Positions 63,075 through 64,000 of a stretch of 64,000 nucleotides of DNA are shown in pieces. Positions within the stretch are counted from its first letter, which is position 1. Each line of letters begins with the position of its first letter. The stretch comes from Bradyrhizobium sp. 164 (GTDB lineage Bacteria; Pseudomonadota; Alphaproteobacteria; Rhizobiales; Xanthobacteraceae). The notes beneath the pieces were generated by a model that was given only the letters and a program-made list of their open reading frames with translations, was not told where the DNA came from and made no database searches. Made by a program: the position numbers and the translations under genes. Where the stretch lies: contig NZ_JADPKA010000066.1 of the NCBI RefSeq assembly GCF_023073715.1, forward strand, positions 248,001 through 312,000, read 5' to 3'.

Positions 63075-64000
63075 CTAGCCAAACACGTGCAATCGCAGGG
63101 AAGCGTCCGGCTTTCCAGTCTTGCCCAGCACTCCGTCTATCAGTCCCCTGACCGTGATCTTCGCGGCGGTTGGAGACCCCATGGCGACGTATCTGGTCGC
63201 GTACAACAAGCCGAAAGCAAAATGGAGGCCCCATCGCCATCCTGCCTCCCGGCGAGCGTAGACAATGCTATTGCGAGCAGACAGATACACCGACAAGTAG
63301 GAGCGTTTCCTCGGATCTACGGCAGAGCCGATAGCCGTGCCCCCGATGTGCCGTACGATCGCTCTTTCTGCAAAGCCGATCCGATGCTTGCCACGGCGAC
63401 GCCCCCAGTCCAGATCCTCCATGTAGAGGAAGTAGTCTTCCGTCATCAGACCGACCTCTTCAACGAAGTCGCGCGTGACCAGAACGCAAGCACCGCTGAT
63501 CGCGTCAATCTCAGACATCTGTTCGTGCGACGGAGCACTCCCCGCCGGAGCGTTCCGACCAACTGCTACGACACGACCCGTCGTGGAAGACCAATGAAGA
63601 CCGTAGTTGATAATCTTATCCGGCACGTGATCGAACACCAAGGTCGCACCAACCATACCAAATCCTGCGGCACCCTTCGCCATTAGTTCAGACAAGCAAT
63701 GACTGTCCACTTCGGTGTCGGGATTGAGGACGAGCACCGCATCCCAACCCGGGCTTTCAAGGAATTGCTCGAGCCAAGCGTTAACACCACCGCCATAGCC
63801 CAGATTATCCACCGCAAGTCCAAGCCGAACGATATTTGTCCTGCTCGGAAATTGACATTTTTCGACGACGGCTAGTCTTCCTCTCGCTTGATCTAGAAGA
63901 TCCGAGCCGCCGTGCAGTTGCCGGAGCGTTCGCTCCGGACCGGCAACTACCGCCATCAACCGCTGGAACGCTTCCTTCCCACCGTTCTCACAGACGAAGA
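63075..64000 (-). CDS. GT2-family glycosyltransferase (5' end outside window)
   Basis: The frame is open from the window edge to 63075, giving at least 308 residues. It reads FVCENGGKEAFQRL at the edge, then DNLGYGGGVNAWL, LVLNPDTEVD (the donor-metal Asp motif), DAISGACVLVTRDF and YFLYMEDLDWGRR. These are typical of rhamnosyltransferase-like GT2 enzymes, which use a dNDP-sugar at the inner face of the membrane. The start lies beyond 64000; the in-window ATG/TTG codons at 63956-63959 are internal. It is convergent with the PAP2 gene, 254 bases apart. Confidence 0.85.
   Translation of the reverse strand, partial: FVCENGGKEAFQRLMAVVAGPERTLRQLHGGSDLLDQARGRLAVVEKCQFPSRTNIVRLGLAVDNLGYGGGVNAWLEQFLESPGWDAVLVLNPDTEVDSHCLSELMAKGAAGFGMVGATLVFDHVPDKIINYGLHWSSTTGRVVAVGRNAPAGSAPSHEQMSEIDAISGACVLVTRDFVEEVGLMTEDYFLYMEDLDWGRRRGKHRIGFAERAIVRHIGGTAIGSAVDPRKRSYLSVYLSARNSIVYARREAGWRWGLHFAFGLLYATRYVAMGSPTAAKITVRGLIDGVLGKTGKPDASLRLHVFG

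Overview
The window is GC-rich, densely coded DNA from an alphaproteobacterium. Protein style, a Tat-dependent Gly-rich secreted protein, H-NS-like and BTLCP-type proteins and an EcfG-type promoter match best with Bradyrhizobium or a close relative. This placement is from recognition only; no search was run.

Layout: (1) 1-6.6 kb is a PQQ oxidation block: a heme-binding-protein fragment, an XoxF-like PQQ alcohol dehydrogenase with the lanthanide Asp pair, an MxaJ/XoxJ-like binding protein, two c-type cytochromes, and a membrane PQQ sugar/polyol dehydrogenase broken by one frameshift. (2) 6.5-11 kb holds a DUF4336-SDR fusion, a Crp/Fnr regulator, a GT9-like protein and a small conserved protein. 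(3) 11.3-27.0 kb is a same-strand 15-gene glycan cassette, mostly joined by overlapping stop/start codons: inositol-phosphate synthase, phosphatase, nucleotidyltransferase, methyltransferase, glycosidase-like protein, phosphopentomutase, two sugar epimerases, a B12-binding radical SAM enzyme, five glycosyltransferases and UDP-xylose synthase. No flippase, polymerase or transporter is present. (4) 27-34.8 kb is looser accessory DNA: a tRNA-Lys 3' fragment (possible att site), a second Crp/Fnr regulator, a Tat substrate, a LuxR-type response regulator, an H-NS-like protein, a periplasmic BTLCP cysteine peptidase and long gene-poor stretches.

(5) 34.8-47.9 kb is the most striking part. It encodes two adaptor proteins (one a GAF-HlyD fusion), an integral-membrane M50 protease carrying an N-terminal PqqD-like domain and a C-terminal HlyD region, a shortened SecA-like ATPase, and a 1,898-residue multidomain protein that starts with a LEPR-XLL motif and lacks a normal signal peptide. 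I propose these form a dedicated export system for the giant protein. (6) 48.1-49.9 kb looks like a miniature exosortase module: exosortase, periplasmic helper, and a 76-residue protein with a PEP-CTERM-like tail. (7) 50.5-57.5 kb is a type I secretion pair and its probable cargo, a beta-helix/Ig-repeat protein with an RTX-like C-terminus. (8) 57.9-61.1 kb is a nest of dead mobile elements: an IS66 transposase split by a 2.9-kb tyrosine-recombinase element, itself hit by an IS481-family copy with a clear 6-bp target duplication. (9) 61.9-64.0 kb holds a PAP2-type membrane phosphatase and a GT2 glycosyltransferase cut by the window edge.

Together regions 5-7 place three surface-protein routes (SecA/M50/LEPR-XLL, exosortase, type I secretion) within 23 kb. 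Each is separated by AT-rich spacers that stand out from the GC-rich background.
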